This document shows positions 1-8,561 of a stretch of 56,992 nucleotides of DNA, piece by piece. This DNA comes from Phenylobacterium sp. (GTDB taxonomy: Bacteria > Pseudomonadota > Alphaproteobacteria > Caulobacterales > Caulobacteraceae): the NCBI RefSeq assembly GCF_030698145.1, contig NZ_JAUYNW010000029.1, positions 1-56,992 on the forward strand, given 5' to 3'. Numbering within the stretch: position 1 is the stretch's first letter; each line of letters starts with the position of its first letter. Made by a program: the position numbers and the translations under genes. The notes under the pieces are model-generated. The model did not search any database. It was not told where the DNA came from and saw only the letters and a list, made by a program, of their open reading frames with translations.

Positions 1-43
1 CGAACTTACCGCCGCCGCCCCCGCCGCCCAGCTTCGCACCCAT
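1..43 (-). CDS. 5' end of a protein with a Gly-rich N-terminus, possibly ExbD-type (partial)
   Basis: Only the first 14 codons lie in the window. They read Met-Gly-Ala-Lys-Leu followed by seven glycines and Lys-Phe. A strong ribosome binding site (AGGGAAGGA) sits about 9 nt upstream of the ATG, so a gene really starts here. Biopolymer transporters of the ExbD/TolR family often begin with a similar basic, glycine-rich cytoplasmic tail before their single membrane helix, which makes ExbD my guess. That is from memory of the family and cannot be confirmed from 14 residues. Confidence 0.4.
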   Translation of the reverse strand, partial: MGAKLGGGGGGGKF

Positions 44-240
44 ATGAATTTCCTTCCCTAGGGCCCCTGGAACCGGGGCCGCCACGTGGTCGCGGAAACC
101 CTTCGCCAAACAAAAGCCGATTGTAAAGAGCCAACCGCCCCCAGCCGGGCGTCAAGTTTGCCGCCTGATCGTTTCGACCGCGCCCCCACCTGGATTTGCG
201 GGCCTCGCCAAGACCCGCGTTAGGCGGCTAAGAGGCGCGC

Positions 241-1209
241 ATGACTTTCGATTTCGACGCCTATGTCACCGCCGCCCTGTTCGGAAAGGCCGGTAAGGCC
301 GCCTTCGCCCTCGGGGACGGCAGCATCCGATTCGAGACCGGCGAGCAGGTCGAGGCCCATGACGGCGCGATCCTGGCCGCCTGTCAGCACCCCTCCGGCG
401 AGGGGGTGCTGAGCGGCGGCGACGACGGCCGGCTGGTCTGGACGCGCACGACGGGGCCGCAGGAGATCGCCAGGATCCCAGGCCGCTGGATCGACGCGGT
501 GGCGGCCAGCGCCGAGTCGAAACTGATCGCCTTCGCCGCGGGAAGGGAGCTGCACGTCCGCGACGCCGCCGACCCGGCCTTCTCCCGTGTCTTCGTCCAT
601 GACAAGTCGGTGGCCGACGTCGCCTTCGATCCCAAGGGGCGGCGGATCGCTGCGGCCACCTACAACGGCGCCTGGCTCTGGTACGGCCGCATCGCCGAGC
701 AGAAGCCCTATGTGCTGAAGTGGGCCGGCAGCCACGTGCTGCTGGCCTGGAGCCCGGACGGCAAGTTCCTGATGTCCTCGATGCAGGAGAACCAGCTCCA
801 CGGCTGGCGGGTGGCCGATGAGAAGAACCTGAAGATGGGCGGCTACCCGGGCAAGGTGAAGAGCCTCGCCTTCCTGGCCAAGGGCGCTCTCCTGGCCACC
901 TCAGGCGCGCCCGGGGCGGTGATCTGGCCCTTCGCCGGCTCCACCGGCCCCATGGGCAAGCAGGCCGCCGAGATCGGCTTCGACGAGAGCGCCATGGTGA
1001 CCAAGGTGGCCGGCGCGCCGAACGGCCAGGTGGTGGCCGCGGGCCTCGACGACGGACGGGTCTGGTGGTGTGACCTGGCCGGCCAGCGGATCAATCCCGT
1101 CAAGGCCGAGAAGGGCCCGCCAATCACGGCCCTGGCCATGAGCGCCGACGGCAAGCGCCTGGCCTGGGGCGACGAGGACGGCGCCGCCGGGGTCGCCGAG
1201 ATCGGCTAG
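241..1209 (+). CDS. WD40-repeat protein
   Basis: A 322-residue protein without signal peptide or membrane segment, so probably cytoplasmic. It consists of repeated ~40-residue units with the blade signatures of a beta-propeller: GGDDGRLVWTR near residue 60, WSPDGKFLMSS near 170, GLDDGRVWWCDL near 270 and MSADGKRLAWGDEDG near 300. WD40 propellers are protein-interaction platforms and the specific partner cannot be told. It is transcribed away from the partial gene at the window start, and its stop overlaps the convergent nitroreductase gene by 4 nt. The 197 bases before it hold no gene. Only a weak ribosome binding site precedes the ATG. Confidence 0.85.
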   Translation: MTFDFDAYVTAALFGKAGKAAFALGDGSIRFETGEQVEAHDGAILAACQHPSGEGVLSGGDDGRLVWTRTTGPQEIARIPGRWIDAVAASAESKLIAFAAGRELHVRDAADPAFSRVFVHDKSVADVAFDPKGRRIAAATYNGAWLWYGRIAEQKPYVLKWAGSHVLLAWSPDGKFLMSSMQENQLHGWRVADEKNLKMGGYPGKVKSLAFLAKGALLATSGAPGAVIWPFAGSTGPMGKQAAEIGFDESAMVTKVAGAPNGQVVAAGLDDGRVWWCDLAGQRINPVKAEKGPPITALAMSADGKRLAWGDEDGAAGVAEIG

Positions 1210-1868
1210 CTGAACCCGCGCAGCTCGGCCCAGGTCTCGAAGGGGTCGCGGTCCGAGCGCAGGGTGTTAATCGGCGCGGTCTCGTCGCGCCAGCCGAGCG
1301 CCATGCCGGAGAACACCATGTGGTCGTCGGGCAGGTCGAGCAGCCTGGCGAGCGTCTGGGGATAGCGGGCCCAGTACTCCTGCGGACAGGTGTCCAGCCC
1401 CCGCTCGACCGCCAGCAGCATGACGGTCTGCATGTACATGCCGACATCCGACCACTGGGGAGGGCCCAGCTTGCGGTCCAGGCAGAAGAACAGGCCGACC
1501 GGCGCCCCGAACAGCTCGCCGTTCTTGGCCAGTTGGCGCAGCCGGGCGGGCTTGTCCTCCCGGGGAATGCCGATGGTGGCGTAGAGGTCCTCGCCGTTCT
1601 TGAACCGCCGGGTGCGGAACGGGTCCCAGAGATTGGGCGGATAGACTTCGTATTCCGGCGTCTCGCCGAACGGGTTGGCGGCGACCTGGGCCTTGAGTTC
1701 GGCCAGCGGCGCGCCGGCCAGGCCATAGACCCGCCAGGGCTGGAGGTTGCCCCCCGAAGGCGCCCGGGCCGCGGCCTGCAGGATCTCGCGCACGGTCTCT
1801 TCCGGCGGCGTCTCGGGCTTGAAGGCCCGGATGGAGACACGCCGTTCGACGGCGTCGGAAACGTTCAC
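1206..1868 (-). CDS. nitroreductase family protein
   Basis: A 220-residue FMN-dependent oxidoreductase of the nitroreductase family. The N-terminus has the typical RRVSIRAFKPE motif (FMN phosphate binding), followed by ARAPSGGNLQPWRVY around residues 34-48. Family members reduce nitro compounds, quinones or enones with NAD(P)H. The physiological substrate is not evident. The start is GTG with AAGGA about 10 nt upstream. Length fits the family. Family assignment is firm and function is not. Confidence 0.88.
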   Translation of the reverse strand: MNVSDAVERRVSIRAFKPETPPEETVREILQAAARAPSGGNLQPWRVYGLAGAPLAELKAQVAANPFGETPEYEVYPPNLWDPFRTRRFKNGEDLYATIGIPREDKPARLRQLAKNGELFGAPVGLFFCLDRKLGPPQWSDVGMYMQTVMLLAVERGLDTCPQEYWARYPQTLARLLDLPDDHMVFSGMALGWRDETAPINTLRSDRDPFETWAELRGFS

Positions 1869-1952
1869 GGATGTGCGTCCTTCGGGCGGCTTGACCAGGT
1901 CGGCGGCTCACAGCATCGCTAGCATCCCAAGGTCGCGTAAGGGCAAGCAAGC

Positions 1953-2659
<707 letters not shown>

Positions 2660-2663
<4 letters not shown>

Positions 2664-3457
2664 CGCGGCCGCATCACCAGCCACGGCGTGGGCTTGGCGC
2701 GCCATTCCCAGACGGCCAGCAGCTGGTCCAGGTGGCTGAGATTGCCCAGCCAGTCGGGCAGGACCGCGGTCTTCCCCTGCTGGTCGACCCGCAGGACCTC
2801 ATGGCTGGCGGCGAACCGCTCGGTCAGCCGCGCCAGCACCCCCGGACGCACGCCGCCATGGGTCTCGACGATCAGGCTCATGCCCTTGAGCGCCGGGCTG
2901 AGCGCGGGGTCGAGCAGGTCGTCCTCGGCGCCCTCGGCGTCGACGAACACCAGGACCTTGCGTCCCGCGAAGGCCTCGAAGTCGCCGGGGGTGAATTCCC
3001 CGCCGATCCGCACGCGGGCTTCGACCGCGTTGGCGCGAGCCAACGCGGCGCAGGCGTCGCGGGCCTTGGGGTCGATGTCGTGGGCGTGGATCGTGCTCGC
3101 CGGCATCAACCGCGCCAGGCCCACGGCGTAGTAGCCTTCCGCGCAGCCGATATCGATCACGCAATCCAGGCCCTCCGCCGCGAAGGCCTCGATGTGCGGG
3201 TGCAGCTCGGACTCGTAGGTGCCCAGGAGCCGGGGGGCCAGCGCCCCCTCGGTCGCCCGGTCCACATAGGCCATGCCCGCGAAGGGACCCTGCAGGATCG
3301 TGGAGCCGTGCTTGGCGACCAGGGTGTTGGCGATGACCTGCGAGCGCCACTTGGCGAGCTGGCGCAGCACCTTTTCCAGTTCGTGCATTGAGGCGAGGGG
3401 CCGCGGCTCCTGCACGCGGCGCGTCAGCCAGTCGGCCACCACAGTCTGGAGGTTCAT
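2660..3457 (-). CDS. FkbM-family SAM-dependent methyltransferase
   Basis: A 265-residue protein with a Rossmann methyltransferase core: the SAM-binding segment [17 protein letters not shown] near residue 100, an acidic residue in [11 protein letters not shown], and a late [17 protein letters not shown] motif typical of the FkbM family. FkbM enzymes usually O-methylate sugars or small molecules. The substrate is unknown, but the neighbouring cytidylyltransferase on the same strand hints at surface polysaccharide work. The ATG has GGGAG 6-10 nt upstream. Confidence 0.8.
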
Positions 3458-3530
3458 CGCCGCTCCCGGAGGCTAGGTCCGGGAGGGCTTAACGGTCAGC
3501 CGGTTCCTGTCAACGGACAGGATAGGCCTG

Positions 3531-4238
3531 TCAGGCGGCCCAGCGCGCCAGGTCCTGGCGCCCCTGGGTGATGTCCAGCACGTCCTGCATGGAAAAGCCC
3601 GGATCGGCCGAATGGAGCGCGTCATAGACGGCGCGGGCGAAGGCGAAGTCGGCGGCGGTCTTCACCCGCCAGTCCAGCTTGGAGAAGTCGCGCTGGGCCA
3701 GGCAATGAGCCTGGGGATAGCGTCCGGCCAGGTCGCGGATCTGGGCCAGGGGGGAGGTGACCGCCGCCACCTGCGGGTCGGTCTGCGCCGCGGCGTCGGC
3801 CAGGGCCTGGGCGGTGACCACCTCGACCTCCAGGCCCTTGGGAAAGGAGCGCTCGACGCGGTTGGAGGCGTAGGCGGCGCGCGTGGAGAGCGCCAGGCGC
3901 ACGGTCTCATCGATCACGCCGGGGTCGACGAAGGGCGAGTCGCCCTTGATCCGCACCACATGGGTCACCGGACCAGCGGCCTCGACGCAGCGCATGAAGC
4001 GTTCGGAGAGGTTCTCGGAGGCGCCGCGGAACACGGTCTGGCCGCGGGAGACCAGGAAGCTCGCCAGGGGGTCGTCGGAGGGTTCTGCGCTGGTGGCGAC
4101 CACCAGCTTGGAGACGCAGCGAGCCAGGCGGATCCGCTCCACCTGCCGCCAGATCATCGGCTCGCCCCGCAGCGGCGCCATCGCCTTGCCCGGAAGGCGA
4201 GGGGAGGTCATCCGGACCTGCAGGATGGCGAGGATCAT
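3531..4238 (-). CDS. SpsF/acylneuraminate-type sugar cytidylyltransferase
   Basis: A 235-residue nucleotidyltransferase that should activate an acidic sugar as its CMP conjugate for surface glycans or flagellin glycosylation. The N-terminus carries a variant of the family nucleotide loop (QVRMTSPRLPGKAMAPLRG), then VVATSAEPSDDPLA near residue 55 and IKGDSPFVDPGVID near residue 100, where the Asp binds metal. I chose the ATG at 4238. The open frame continues upstream but overlaps the preceding aldo/keto reductase, whose stop lies 14 nt away, indicating an operon. It resembles SpsF-like proteins more than the PseF/NeuA type, which begin with an Ala-Arg-Gly-Gly-Ser motif. Confidence 0.78.
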   Translation of the reverse strand: MILAILQVRMTSPRLPGKAMAPLRGEPMIWRQVERIRLARCVSKLVVATSAEPSDDPLASFLVSRGQTVFRGASENLSERFMRCVEAAGPVTHVVRIKGDSPFVDPGVIDETVRLALSTRAAYASNRVERSFPKGLEVEVVTAQALADAAAQTDPQVAAVTSPLAQIRDLAGRYPQAHCLAQRDFSKLDWRVKTAADFAFARAVYDALHSADPGFSMQDVLDITQGRQDLARWAA

Positions 4239-4252
4239 GACATTCGAAGCCT

Positions 4253-5128
4253 CTAGGCGGCCGCCCAGGCGCGGGGATCGAGCGCGATGGGATCGTCCAG
4301 CGCCATCTCGTCCCAATCGAGGTCGGGCGGCGGGCTGGAGGCGGCGGCGATCACCGCCGACATCTCGGCCGGAGACGAGACGCCGACCAGGACCGTGGCG
4401 GCCTCGGGACGCGACAGCGCGAAGCCCAGCGCGGCTTGCAAGGGATCGGACCGGCCCTCGGCGATCAGGCGCCGGGCGCGGCTGATGCGGCTGGCGGCGG
4501 CCTTCAGATGGTTGGGCGCGCGGTCGGGCGGCAGGAACAGCAGGCCATTCAGGAAGATCGAGCGCAGATGCACCTCGATGCCGTAGCCGGTGAGGGCGGC
4601 GAGCGTGCCGTCGATCAGCAGGCGCTGGTCCAGCAGCGAAGCCGGGGCCTGGACGATGTCGGGACGGAACCGGCGGGCGACGCCCAGCGGATCGTCGGAG
4701 GCGAAGACCGAGACGCCGATCTTGCGGGTCAAGCCCTGGTCCTTGAGCGCCTTCAGGCGGTCCCACAGGGCCATGCCATGCGGTCCGAACAGGTCGGAGG
4801 CCGCGGGCACCAGAATGGCGTCGGCCTGTTCCACGCCCATGCGGCGCAGGGCGGCGCGGGCTTCCTGCTCGACGAAGTCGGGGCCGCGGTCGGCGCGGAC
4901 GGTCGAAATGGAGACGCGGAACGGATTGGGGCGCGGCAGGATCTCGCCCAGCGCGGTCTCGGCCATGGCCGAATGGCCGGTGACGTCGAACACGGCCAGT
5001 TGCGAACGCGCGGCGATGTCCAGGATGTCGCGGGCGTCGGCCTGCGGCGAGCGGCCGCGCACGCCCACGGACTGATCGAGGGCGAACTGTGCGGAGCCGA
5101 GGCCGAGCTTTGAAAGCGGTGAGGTCAT
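4253..5128 (-). CDS. aldo/keto reductase-like protein with degenerate active site
   Basis: A 291-residue TIM-barrel protein with the aldo/keto reductase layout: LGLGSAQFAL at the N-terminus, FDVTGHSAMAETALG where the catalytic Asp/Tyr motif belongs, KIGVSVF in the middle and SRPEAATVLVGVSS near the C-terminus. The usual Asp-Thr-Ala-x-x-Tyr pattern is not conserved: Ser occupies the Tyr position. The Lys and His of the tetrad are also not visible at ISTVRADRG and AILVPAASD. It is therefore probably not a normal NADPH reductase. It heads an operon with the cytidylyltransferase 14 nt downstream and may act in the same sugar pathway, perhaps structurally. Confidence 0.75.
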   Translation of the reverse strand: MTSPLSKLGLGSAQFALDQSVGVRGRSPQADARDILDIAARSQLAVFDVTGHSAMAETALGEILPRPNPFRVSISTVRADRGPDFVEQEARAALRRMGVEQADAILVPAASDLFGPHGMALWDRLKALKDQGLTRKIGVSVFASDDPLGVARRFRPDIVQAPASLLDQRLLIDGTLAALTGYGIEVHLRSIFLNGLLFLPPDRAPNHLKAAASRISRARRLIAEGRSDPLQAALGFALSRPEAATVLVGVSSPAEMSAVIAAASSPPPDLDWDEMALDDPIALDPRAWAAA

Positions 5129-5227
5129 GAAGCCGTGAGCTGGATACGAACCCTAAGAGTCCCCATCTAGGTCGAAAGGCCTAAAGAACCCGTGTCTAGG
5201 ACGTTTATGGGGGGTTAAGCTTGAGCC

Positions 5228-6220
5228 ATGCGTGACCCCCTGCCCGAGTGGCCCCTGTTCGGCATGGCCGACGATGTGCGCCCCGCCCTAGCCCAAGCCC
5301 GGCAACGGAAAATCTCCGTCGCCCTCGCCACCCTGGTCGCCGTCGAGGGCGGCGGCCCGCGTCCGGTGGGAACCCAGATGGTGTTCGCCGAGGCGATCGT
5401 CGCCGGTTATTTTTCGGGCGGCTGCGTGGAGAGCGACGTCGCCGATCACGCCTTCGCCTGCCTGGACGACGGCGAGCCCCGGCGGCTGGTCTATGGCGAG
5501 GGCAGCCCCTGGCCGGACATCACCCTGCTGTGCGGCGCGCGCATCGAGATCTTCGTGGAACGGGTGGAGGCCGGCGACCCGGCCCTGGCTGAACTGCTGG
5601 AGGCCATGGCGGCGCGGCGTCCGACCACCTGGGTCAGCGACGGCCGCCGCCGGGTCTGCGCCGCGGACGCCCAGGCCTGGGAGGGCGCGGTCAGCCGCCG
5701 CCATGACCCCGTGCCTCGCCTGGTGGTGTTCGGCTCCGACCCCACGGCGCTCGCCATAGCCCAGCTCGGCGTGCTGAACGGGTTGGAGACCACCTTCGTG
5801 CGCTCGAAGGGGCCCGAGGCGCCGCCGCCGATCCCCGGCCTGCGCTATCGCCGCGACGAGCCCCAGGCGGCGCTGGACGCCATCGGCTGTGACGCCTGGA
5901 CATCCATCGCCGTGGCCACCCACAATATCGACACCGACCGCGAGGCCCTGGCCGCGGCCCTGCCGTCGGCGGCCGGATATGTCGGCCTGCTGGGCGCCCG
6001 CAAGCGGCTGCAGGAACGGCTCGCGCCCCTGCGCGCCGCCGGCGTGCCCGAGCAGGTGCTGATGCGCGTCCACGCCCCCATCGGTCTCGACATCGGCGGC
6101 AAGGCGCCCTGGGAGGTGGCCGTCTCCGTGATCGGCGAGATCATCAGCCTGCGCCATCCGCGGACGCCGGAACCCGCCCGCGAAGCGCCGTCGAAGCGCG
6201 ACAAGGTCTCGGTGTCATAG
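5228..6220 (+). CDS. xdhC: XdhC/CoxI family molybdenum-hydroxylase maturation factor
   Basis: A 330-residue protein with the N-terminal XdhC/CoxI domain (ATLVAVEGGGPRPVGTQMVF and GGCVESDVADHA) and a C-terminal Rossmann-like XdhC domain (YVGLLGARKRLQERLAPL, IGLDIGGKAPWEVAVSV). Proteins of this family bind molybdenum cofactor, guard it during terminal sulfuration and insert it into xanthine-dehydrogenase-type enzymes. A molybdenum hydroxylase of that type lies at 13.1-15.8 kb and a MocA-type cytidylyltransferase at 12.5 kb, so this is the likely client system. It is not in one operon with them. Confidence 0.87.
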   Translation: MRDPLPEWPLFGMADDVRPALAQARQRKISVALATLVAVEGGGPRPVGTQMVFAEAIVAGYFSGGCVESDVADHAFACLDDGEPRRLVYGEGSPWPDITLLCGARIEIFVERVEAGDPALAELLEAMAARRPTTWVSDGRRRVCAADAQAWEGAVSRRHDPVPRLVVFGSDPTALAIAQLGVLNGLETTFVRSKGPEAPPPIPGLRYRRDEPQAALDAIGCDAWTSIAVATHNIDTDREALAAALPSAAGYVGLLGARKRLQERLAPLRAAGVPEQVLMRVHAPIGLDIGGKAPWEVAVSVIGEIISLRHPRTPEPAREAPSKRDKVSVS

Positions 6221-6247
6221 GGTGAGCGCAAAGCGACAGGATCGTTC

Positions 6248-6601
6248 TTGAAGAATATTCAGATCACCGATGGCGCGGACAACGCGACCTACAGCATCTT
6301 CCAGGCGACGGACGACGAGTTCAGGTTGATCTTTCCCGGCGAAGGGCAAGACCTCGAGATTGTCGAGGATCTCTTCCACCGCCTCGGCGAGAAGGAGGCG
6401 ACGGGTCTCCTCATTCCCCTGTGGGACCGTCCGATCCACAAGCGGGACGCACACGGCATCCACGGGACGCTCTTCTACGACTACGTCCAGAATCGAGAGC
6501 ACTTGCCGGCGACGAAACGCGAGATCGATCGCACGTCGTCTCAGATCAATCAGGCGGAACGCGATCTCTACGCCACACTTCGGGCCGACGCGGCGTCATA
6601 G
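6248..6601 (+). CDS. hypothetical protein, 117 residues
   Basis: An acidic soluble protein of 117 residues beginning at a TTG with AGGA about 6 nt upstream, 27 nt after xdhC. I recognise no family. It is rich in charged residues, with a predicted mixed N-terminal half and a helical, coiled-coil-like C-terminal part (REIDRTSSQINQAERDLYAT). Codon use is visibly less GC-rich than in its neighbours, with ATT, GAT and AGA-type codons, suggesting a later acquisition. Spacing would allow cotranscription with xdhC, but nothing links the functions. Confidence 0.6.
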   Translation: MKNIQITDGADNATYSIFQATDDEFRLIFPGEGQDLEIVEDLFHRLGEKEATGLLIPLWDRPIHKRDAHGIHGTLFYDYVQNREHLPATKREIDRTSSQINQAERDLYATLRADAAS

Positions 6602-6699
6602 GGGACTATCCAAGACCACCCGGTCGCAGCGGGACGTGCTATCCTGGGCTCACGCCATCCGTGGAGCCTCCGCGCGGCGCGGCCGGAAAGGCCAAACTC

Positions 6700-6825
6700 A
6701 TGAAAACCTACGCGACCGTGCCCCCGACGCCCGTCCGGCGCGACCTCACCGATCGTCGCTCCTCCGGGCTCCCGGCTCCGCAGTCGCGCAAGGCCCTCCT
6801 CAACGACCGCCGCAGCACGCGCTGA
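6700..6825 (+). CDS. small basic protein, 41 residues
   Basis: A short open frame starting at ATG with GGAAAGG about 9 nt upstream. The product is 41 residues, basic and Pro/Arg-rich, with the motifs RRDLTDRRSS and LLNDRRSTR. A GC-rich hairpin (arms 6831-6838 and 6847-6854) follows the stop. The ribosome binding site, compact frame and trailing hairpin argue for a real small gene. I know no homologue and see no domain. Confidence 0.4.
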   Translation: MKTYATVPPTPVRRDLTDRRSSGLPAPQSRKALLNDRRSTR

Positions 6826-6830
6826 GGCCT

Positions 6831-6854
6831 GCCGGCCGCTTCCCTTCGGCCGGC
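6831..6854 (+). terminator. hairpin after the small gene, weak terminator
   Basis: Perfect 8-bp inverted repeat GCCGGCCG / CGGCCGGC with an 8-nt loop, 5 nt after a stop codon. No T-run follows, so it would be a weak or factor-assisted terminator at best. Confidence 0.35.
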
Positions 6855-6904
6855 TGAACGCCGCTGTCGCGAATGCCGCGGCACGAAGCAGTTGCAAAGT
6901 TATC

Positions 6905-6914
6905 AGTGATCACT
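6905..6914. promoter_or_regulatory. palindrome upstream of the flavin monooxygenase
   Basis: AGTGATCACT is a perfect 10-bp palindrome 75 nt upstream of the monooxygenase start, in a locally AT-richer stretch. TetR-type regulators of catabolic monooxygenases often bind such sites, but no regulator gene is adjacent. It may be chance. Confidence 0.25.
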
Positions 6915-6988
6915 CAGGTTTGGCGCCTACCAGGCGCGCGACCGCACGGCGATGCGGCGCGTCCACGACACAAGGGACAGGAAGCCAC

Positions 6989-8488
6989 ATGACCGCGACC
7001 GCGACACTCACCCGGACGGCGTCCCAGACCACCGAGCACTTCGACGTCATCATCGTGGGCGCGGGGATCTCCGGGATCGGCGGCGCCTATCACATGAGCC
7101 AGCAGCGCCCGGGCGCGAGCTATGTGGTCCTGGAGACGCAGGAGAGCTTCGGCGGCACCTGGCTGACCCACAAGTATCCGGGCATCCGGTCGGACAGCGA
7201 CCTCTACACCTTCGGCTACCGGTTCAAGCCGTGGACGGGGACGCCGATCGCCACGGCGGCGGAGATCCTCACCTATATGAACGAGGTGATCGCCGACAAC
7301 GATCTGGGCCGCCACATCCGCTACGGCCACACGATCACCAAGGCCAACTGGTCGAACGCCGACAACCTCTGGACCCTCGAGGCCACCCGCGCCGACACCG
7401 GCGAGAGCGTGCGGTTCACCACCAACTTCCTCTGGATGTGCCAGGGCTACTACCGCCACGGCCAGGGCTACACCCCGGAGTGGGAGGGCATGGCCGACTA
7501 TAAGGGCCAGATCGTCCACCCCCAGACCTGGCCCGAGAACCTGGATTACAAAGGCAAAAAGGTCATCGTCATCGGCTCGGGCGCCACGGCGGCGACCCTG
7601 GCGCCGGCCATCGCCGGGGACTGCGCGCACGTCACCGTCCTGCAGCGCTCACCGACCTATTTCATCCCGGGGCGCAACGCCAACGAGCTGGCCGACACCC
7701 TGCGCCAGCTGGAGATCGACGAGACCTGGATCCACGAGATCGTGCGGCGGAAGATCCTGTTCGACCAGGCGGCGTTCACCAAGCGCGCCCTGGAAGAGCC
7801 GGAGATCGTCAAGGAAGAGCTGCTCGCCGGGGTCCGCGCCTTCCTGCCCGAGGACCAGGTGGTCAAGCACTTCATGCCCACCTATCGCCCCTGGCGCCAG
7901 CGCATCGCCTTCATCCCCGACGGGGACCTGTTCCAGGGCATCCGCTCGGGAAAGGCCTCCGTGGTGACCGACGAGATCGAGCGGTTCACGGAGAAGGGTG
8001 TCCTGCTGAAGTCCGGCGAGACGCTGGAGGCCGACATCGTCGTCACCGCCACCGGCTTCGATCTCAACGTCCTGGGCGACATCGACTTCGCCATCGACGG
8101 CCAGCCGCTCGATTTCGCCAAGACCGTCACCTATCGCGGCATGATGTTCACCGGCGTGCCGAACCTGATCTGGGTGTTCGGCTATTTCCGGGCGAGCTGG
8201 ACCCTGCGGGCCGACCTGATCGGCGACTTCGTGGCGCGGCTGCTCAAGCACATGGACGAAAAGGGCGCCAAGCGGGTGACGCCGGCCCTGCGGCCGCAGG
8301 ACAAGGACATGCCGCTGCTGCCCTGGATCGATCCGGAGAACTTCAATCCCGGTTACCTGATGCGCGGCATGCACCTCTTGCCTCGCAGCGGCGACAAGGA
8401 CGAGTGGCGCCACACCCAGGACTACTGGGCCGAGAAGGACGAGATCCCGGCTATCGACCTGGACGACCCCGCCTTCGTTTACGAGTAG
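6989..8488 (+). CDS. flavin-containing monooxygenase, Baeyer-Villiger type
   Basis: A 499-residue FAD- and NADPH-dependent oxygenase. The first Rossmann motif GAGISGIGGAYHM is near residue 25, FGGTWLTHKYPGIRSD (the GGTW signature) near 55, and the second nucleotide motif GSGATAATLAPAI near 195. Between them YKGQIVHPQTWPE matches the Baeyer-Villiger fingerprint [F/Y]xGxxxHxxxW[P/D]. Such enzymes insert oxygen next to a ketone or oxidise heteroatoms; the substrate is unknown. I chose the ATG at 6989 (AGGA 7 nt upstream) over an upstream in-frame start lacking a ribosome binding site. The gene stands alone between hairpins, with a palindrome upstream. Confidence 0.9.
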   Translation: MTATATLTRTASQTTEHFDVIIVGAGISGIGGAYHMSQQRPGASYVVLETQESFGGTWLTHKYPGIRSDSDLYTFGYRFKPWTGTPIATAAEILTYMNEVIADNDLGRHIRYGHTITKANWSNADNLWTLEATRADTGESVRFTTNFLWMCQGYYRHGQGYTPEWEGMADYKGQIVHPQTWPENLDYKGKKVIVIGSGATAATLAPAIAGDCAHVTVLQRSPTYFIPGRNANELADTLRQLEIDETWIHEIVRRKILFDQAAFTKRALEEPEIVKEELLAGVRAFLPEDQVVKHFMPTYRPWRQRIAFIPDGDLFQGIRSGKASVVTDEIERFTEKGVLLKSGETLEADIVVTATGFDLNVLGDIDFAIDGQPLDFAKTVTYRGMMFTGVPNLIWVFGYFRASWTLRADLIGDFVARLLKHMDEKGAKRVTPALRPQDKDMPLLPWIDPENFNPGYLMRGMHLLPRSGDKDEWRHTQDYWAEKDEIPAIDLDDPAFVYE

Positions 8489-8490
8489 GC

Positions 8491-8542
8491 TGGAGCGCGA
8501 CAGCCGAAAGTGGACACCGGTCTCGGCGGTTGTCGCGCTCCA
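8491..8542. repeat. intergenic hairpin repeat element
   Basis: Inverted repeat with arms TGGAGCGCGACAGCCGA (8491-8507) and TCGGC plus TGTCGCGCTCCA (8523-8527, 8531-8542), with a 3-nt bulge. It fills the gap between the convergent monooxygenase and moeA genes. Elements of this form (GCGCGAC arms around GTGGACACCGG) are, as I recall, dispersed in many alphaproteobacterial genomes. Here it could also end both transcripts. Confidence 0.6.
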
Positions 8543-8561
8543 ATTTAAGAGATTCGAGGCT

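Noticed and set aside
60..80. GGCCCC / GGGGCC hairpin before the first gene
   Set aside because: Short GC inverted repeat with no T-run, in a 5' leader position; such repeats are expected by chance at this GC.
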